Source of the DNA: UBA11346 sp038060575
GTDB taxonomy: Bacteria > Planctomycetota > UBA11346
Reading direction: 5' to 3'
DNA: 64,000 nt
Assembly (NCBI GenBank): GCA_964652775.1
Contig: CAZZAM010000003.1
Span: 1-64,000 of the forward strand
Shown here: one piece after another, positions 61,177-64,000 of the stretch
Layout of the letters: each line of letters opens with the position of its first letter
Numbering within the stretch: position 1 is the stretch's first letter
Made by a program: the position numbers and the translations under genes
The notes under the pieces: generated by a model
Seen by the model: only the letters and a program-made list of their open reading frames with translations
The model's database searches: none
What the model was told of the DNA's origin: nothing

Positions 61177-62519
61177 GGCTTGGGCGGGTTCGTCGATGGT
61201 GGCTCTGGCAATGGCGTGGGCTTGGGACGACGCCAATTGGACGTCGAGGCGGCTGACTTTGATGTGCTGGTGTCAGCGCGATGCACATCGGACGCAGGTT
61301 CCGCAGGCAATGGTTCAGGAGCAACTGGCGGCGGTGTTGGCCGAGGTCGTCGCCAGCCTCCGGTCGAAGGCTGCGCCGTGAGAGCTTCCGATGGTAACGC
61401 CGGCAATTGTGACGGGCGGATTGGAGCGTCGTGTGGATCGAGCGCGTCATCTGGCTTCGTCCACCGTGATGATACCGCCAACGGTGGCGGCGACTCCAGT
61501 CCCAGCGATGAACTAGGTGCACCCGGCGGCGGCGGAATAATGGTCGGTGCAGCCTGGTGCGTGCCACCGCCTGAAGCCAGTCCACGCGTGACTCGTCGCG
61601 TCGCCTGTCCAGCAGCGTAGCGAGCGGCCTGGATGGCGCTCTTGAACTGATCGTAAGACCGGTATCGGGCTGCAGCCGATTTGGCCAATGCACGTTGCAC
61701 GATTGCCGCTGTCGCTGGACGAATCTGCACAAACTGGGTTGGATCTGGCACCGGTGAAGTCAGGTGAGCCGCCATCACGACACCGACACTGGATCCCGCA
61801 TACGGACGTTTGCCGGTCAGCATGTAATACAGGATGCAGCCAATTGCGTAGACATCGCTCTGAAACGTGAGTTGCTCGCCACGGATCTGTTCGGGCGACA
61901 TGTAAGCCGGCGTGCCGACGATTTCTCCGGCCTGCCCGGCACCGGCACCAATTCGACGTTCGCGCACCGAGAAATCATCGAAATCACCAAAATCAATGAA
62001 CAGCGCGAGACCGAAATCAATTACCCGGATGTGGCAATGATCATTCAACGTTGACTGGCCGCGCAGATCGACCATGACATTGCCCGGCTTCAGATCGCGA
62101 TGGATCATGCCGCTTTCGTGCTGGCAATAGCCCATGGCCCCAACCACTTCTTCGGTTACCCACAGCGCTAGGTCCTCAGGCAATGGATGCTGTTCCGAAA
62201 CAAACTCATCAAGCGGCCGACCCTGAACAAACTCCATCGCCAGGTAGGGCCGACCATCTGGAAGACTGCCGTAGCCAGCGAAGATAGGAATACCGGGGTG
62301 CTGCAAATGCCCCATCGCCGAAATTTCTTGGCGGAAACGCGTCAATGCGACTTTGTTATTCATCAACCGTTCGCCGAGAACCTTGATCGCAACCACACGA
62401 TTGGTGACCGATTCCGTGGCTTGATACACCTCGCCCATGGCGCCTGCGCCCAGACACGCGGTCAGCGTGAATGCATCCACCGTAGCTGGCAGCTTCAAGC
62501 TTGGTTCAAATCGCGTCAC
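61173..62519 (-). CDS. Eukaryotic-type Ser/Thr protein kinase with Pro-rich tail
   Basis: The 448-residue protein has GAGAMGEVYQA (P-loop), Lys46 (VAIKVLG), the catalytic HRDLKPGN (Asp142), the metal-binding VIDFGLA (Asp168) and GTPAYMSPEQIRG. After the kinase domain (to about 290) there is a Pro/Ala/Ser-rich tail of 150 residues. No membrane helix is visible, so unlike PknB-type kinases it is likely cytoplasmic. Its end overlaps the DUF4202 start, making that protein a candidate partner or substrate. Confidence 0.93.
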   Translation of the reverse strand: MTRFEPSLKLPATVDAFTLTACLGAGAMGEVYQATESVTNRVVAIKVLGERLMNNKVALTRFRQEISAMGHLQHPGIPIFAGYGSLPDGRPYLAMEFVQGRPLDEFVSEQHPLPEDLALWVTEEVVGAMGYCQHESGMIHRDLKPGNVMVDLRGQSTLNDHCHIRVIDFGLALFIDFGDFDDFSVRERRIGAGAGQAGEIVGTPAYMSPEQIRGEQLTFQSDVYAIGCILYYMLTGKRPYAGSSVGVVMAAHLTSPVPDPTQFVQIRPATAAIVQRALAKSAAARYRSYDQFKSAIQAARYAAGQATRRVTRGLASGGGTHQAAPTIIPPPPGAPSSSLGLESPPPLAVSSRWTKPDDALDPHDAPIRPSQLPALPSEALTAQPSTGGWRRPRPTPPPVAPEPLPAEPASDVHRADTSTSKSAASTSNWRRPKPTPLPEPPSTNPPKP

Positions 62520-62616
62520 GGGTGTTGGTATGCCACGTTCTGCGAGTTGGTGAAGCGATCAGTCACGGAATCGGGGCGCCCGTGTGATGATATCCTAAAC
62601 TCCGCATTTCGAAGAA

Positions 62617-62733
62617 CAGGAGACGCAGAGGCGCAGAGGTCCGAAGGAGTTAGGAGAGGAGGACAGATCAACCTGCAGGTGACGATGTCGCTTATGCTAA
62701 ACTCTTCTGGCCTCTGTGTCTCTGTGCCTCCTG
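62617..62733. repeat. Palindromic MITE-like element, copy 6 (variant)
   Basis: It opens with CAGGAGACGCAGAGGCGCAG and closes with GTGCCTCCTG. The arms are inverted but the outer bases differ from CAAGGCAACC. It lies 25 bases downstream of the phosphatase stop on the minus strand, in line with the position of other copies. Confidence 0.7.
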
Positions 62734-62757
62734 TTAATTCAAATGCTTTTTCAAGGG

Positions 62758-63195
62758 TTATTTACCCAGCGATACGGCGATCCGCTGTGCCTCTTCGTCA
62801 AGCGCTGCTGCACAATCTTCATACGCCGCTTGATCACCACCCCAGGGGTCGACAACCCCTCCCTGAGCAGCAGCCAGCACGGAAATACGCTCCGGCGGAA
62901 CGCCCTGGGATCGCATATGAGCAGCATGCCGCGAGCTCACCACATAGATGTGATCGTAATCGGCTAAGTTCAGCGAAGCGAGCGACCGACTGCGATGCCT
63001 GGTGAGGTCCAATCCACGCTGACGTAACGCCGCAATTGCACCCGCACTGGCAGGCTCACCGCCTGCCGCTGCAGTTCCGGCGCTATCAACCGTTGCCTGC
63101 CGACCCTGCTCGGCCAAGGCTTTGATCAACAGCATGCGAAACATGGGACTCCGGCACGTGTTGCCGGTACAGACACACAGAAGGCGCAGGGCCAC
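62758..63195 (-). CDS. Low-molecular-weight protein tyrosine phosphatase
   Basis: The 145-residue protein has the Cx5R phosphate loop near the N-terminus (CTGNTCRS; Cys9 nucleophile, Arg15) and the late general-acid Asp in VVDPWGG. It could act on protein tyrosine phosphate or on arginine phosphate. It ends 17 bases after the araD gene on the same strand, suggesting co-transcription. Confidence 0.93.
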   Translation of the reverse strand: MALRLLCVCTGNTCRSPMFRMLLIKALAEQGRQATVDSAGTAAAGGEPASAGAIAALRQRGLDLTRHRSRSLASLNLADYDHIYVVSSRHAAHMRSQGVPPERISVLAAAQGGVVDPWGGDQAAYEDCAAALDEEAQRIAVSLGK

Positions 63196-63212
63196 GCAAA
63201 AACCTCAGTCCA

Positions 63213-63941
63213 TCACCGTGGCGGAACTGGATGCGGAGTTCGATGGGTCTTCGCGCCGCTGTGCTTGCGCTGATAAAATAATTCTACCAAAGCGTCGGAC
63301 ACGCGCCGACGGTTAGGACTTGCGCTGAGACCATGGACATAGGCTTTGGCCAGGAATTCAAGGACACCGGCATGCATAACTGCTTGCTCAACAGAAAATC
63401 CCCAGGTGTACGGAGCATGCTGATCCACAAGGACGCCCGGAACGATGGTGGGGTCGAGAGCCAATTGGGCAAATCGCTCGACGATGGCCTTGCCGGTCGA
63501 CGCTTCGTAACCAGCAGCAATTTCATCCGGGATCAATTCCCTGGTTACCGGAATATCGCCGTGGAAATAGCAGACATGCGTGTTGCCAGCAGCCGGCAGT
63601 CCCATGCCCTGCTGCGCCATTGCGGTCGCAAATTCGCTATGCGTATGGACGACGCCGCTGATCCGTGGCCAAGCGCGGTACAACGCCAAATGGGTTGGCG
63701 TATCAGTCGATGGGCGAACGTAACCACTGACCACTGATCCATCCAGCAGATTGATCGCCACGATATCGTCGATGGTCATCGTATCGGTATCTACACCACT
63801 AGGTTTGATGTAGACTAGTCCACGCGCACGATCGACAGCAGACGCATTGCCCCAGGTGAACTGCACTAGTCCCATACGGACCAGATCGCGATTCGCCTGG
63901 AGAACACGGGTCCTGATTTCTCGATCGTCTGAAGTCGCCAC
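63213..63941 (-). CDS. araD: L-ribulose-5-phosphate 4-epimerase (class II aldolase family)
   Basis: This enzyme converts L-ribulose 5-phosphate to D-xylulose 5-phosphate in pentose catabolism. The 242-residue protein has FTWGNASAVD, IKPSGVD, VRPSTDTPTHLALYRAWP, the zinc motif VVHTHSEFATA and FHGDIPVTRELIPDEI, which fits AraD rather than fuculose aldolase. The start is GTG at 63941 with a GGAGGG ribosome binding site. It overlaps nothing but follows the next gene on the same strand closely. Confidence 0.92.
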   Translation of the reverse strand: MATSDDREIRTRVLQANRDLVRMGLVQFTWGNASAVDRARGLVYIKPSGVDTDTMTIDDIVAINLLDGSVVSGYVRPSTDTPTHLALYRAWPRISGVVHTHSEFATAMAQQGMGLPAAGNTHVCYFHGDIPVTRELIPDEIAAGYEASTGKAIVERFAQLALDPTIVPGVLVDQHAPYTWGFSVEQAVMHAGVLEFLAKAYVHGLSASPNRRRVSDALVELFYQRKHSGAKTHRTPHPVPPR

Positions 63942-63942
63942 G

Positions 63943-64000
63943 TTAGCCCTCCGTCAGCTTGCGCAGCCGTGCCTTCAATCCGGCCACCTCTTCCTTGAGC
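63943..64000 (-). CDS. C-terminal end of a gene cut by the window, coiled-coil-like
   Basis: The frame ending with TAA at 63943-63945 reads LKEEVAGLKARLRKLTEG on the minus strand, a short amphipathic coiled-coil-like tail. The rest lies beyond the window, so the product cannot be named. It lies just upstream of araD, 2 bases from its start, so the two are in the same operon. Confidence 0.55.
   Translation of the reverse strand, partial: LKEEVAGLKARLRKLTEG

Overview
The window is bacterial chromosome, densely coded on both strands and moderately GC-rich. It contains two tRNA genes and no rRNA or CRISPR array. Several things point to the Planctomycetota/Verrucomicrobiota/Lentisphaerota side of the tree: many secreted polysaccharide-processing enzymes (three sialate O-acetylesterase-like proteins, a heparinase II/III-like lyase, ThuA, Gfo/Idh/MocA, a uroporphyrinogen-decarboxylase-like enzyme and a rhamnose-mutarotase-like protein), a caspase-like protein with long beta-propeller sequence, a eukaryotic-type Ser/Thr kinase, a RIO kinase, and intergenic 'CGCAGAGGCGCAGAGG' palindromes. 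This placement is an inference; there is no 16S rRNA gene here to settle it.

Layout. 0.1-11.8 kb is mostly core metabolism on the minus strand: DAHP synthase, plsX, rpmF, a CNNM/CBS/PTS-EIIA fusion, purL, two-subunit class I fumarase, a lipoprotein and cysQ. A ThiF/MoeB-like adenylyltransferase lies on the plus strand. 11.9-28.7 kb is a sugar/polysaccharide island with two AraC regulators, ThuA, Gfo/Idh/MocA, tandem sialate esterases, a secreted alpha/beta hydrolase, a heparinase-like lyase, a UroD-like enzyme and a rhamnose mutarotase. A BaiN-type flavoprotein, a RIO kinase and a DUF7336-like protein are interspersed. 28.65-29.07 kb is the broken tail of a sigma-54 activator.

29.3-40.3 kb is the most unusual part: four genes overlapping by 1-4 bases encode exported or membrane-anchored proteins. 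They are a small helical/beta protein, two large HEAT-type repeat proteins, and a 1659-residue protein with an N-terminal membrane anchor, propeller-like repeats and an apparently intact caspase (C14) His/Cys dyad. I recognise no described system with this composition, and it is my main candidate for a new one. It is followed by tRNA-Glu, whose 3' end is duplicated 261 bp away around a GC-rich hairpin-filled insert, like an attachment scar.

40.8-54.7 kb holds a polyphosphate operon (ROK kinase, ppx, ppk, then an MscS channel), a metallophosphoesterase divergent from ROK across a long inverted repeat, an ACT protein, a phosphomannomutase/phosphoglucomutase, an ABC exporter whose permease is fused to a CPBP protease, and bshC (bacillithiol synthesis). 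54.7-60.6 kb holds a BamE-like small protein, a third sialate esterase, tRNA-Leu(CAA), transposase debris, and an unrecognised secreted protein divergent from a LacI regulator. 60.6-64 kb holds a Ser/Thr kinase translationally coupled to a DUF4202 protein, a low-molecular-weight protein tyrosine phosphatase and L-ribulose-5-phosphate 4-epimerase.

Six copies of a 117-163 bp palindromic element lie 18-57 bp downstream of stop codons. One copy is inverted relative to the others, so the element appears to be an imperfect, MITE-like repeat. Other intergenic repeats include a short TCCGGA-type family and the large inverted repeat between the ROK and metallophosphoesterase genes.
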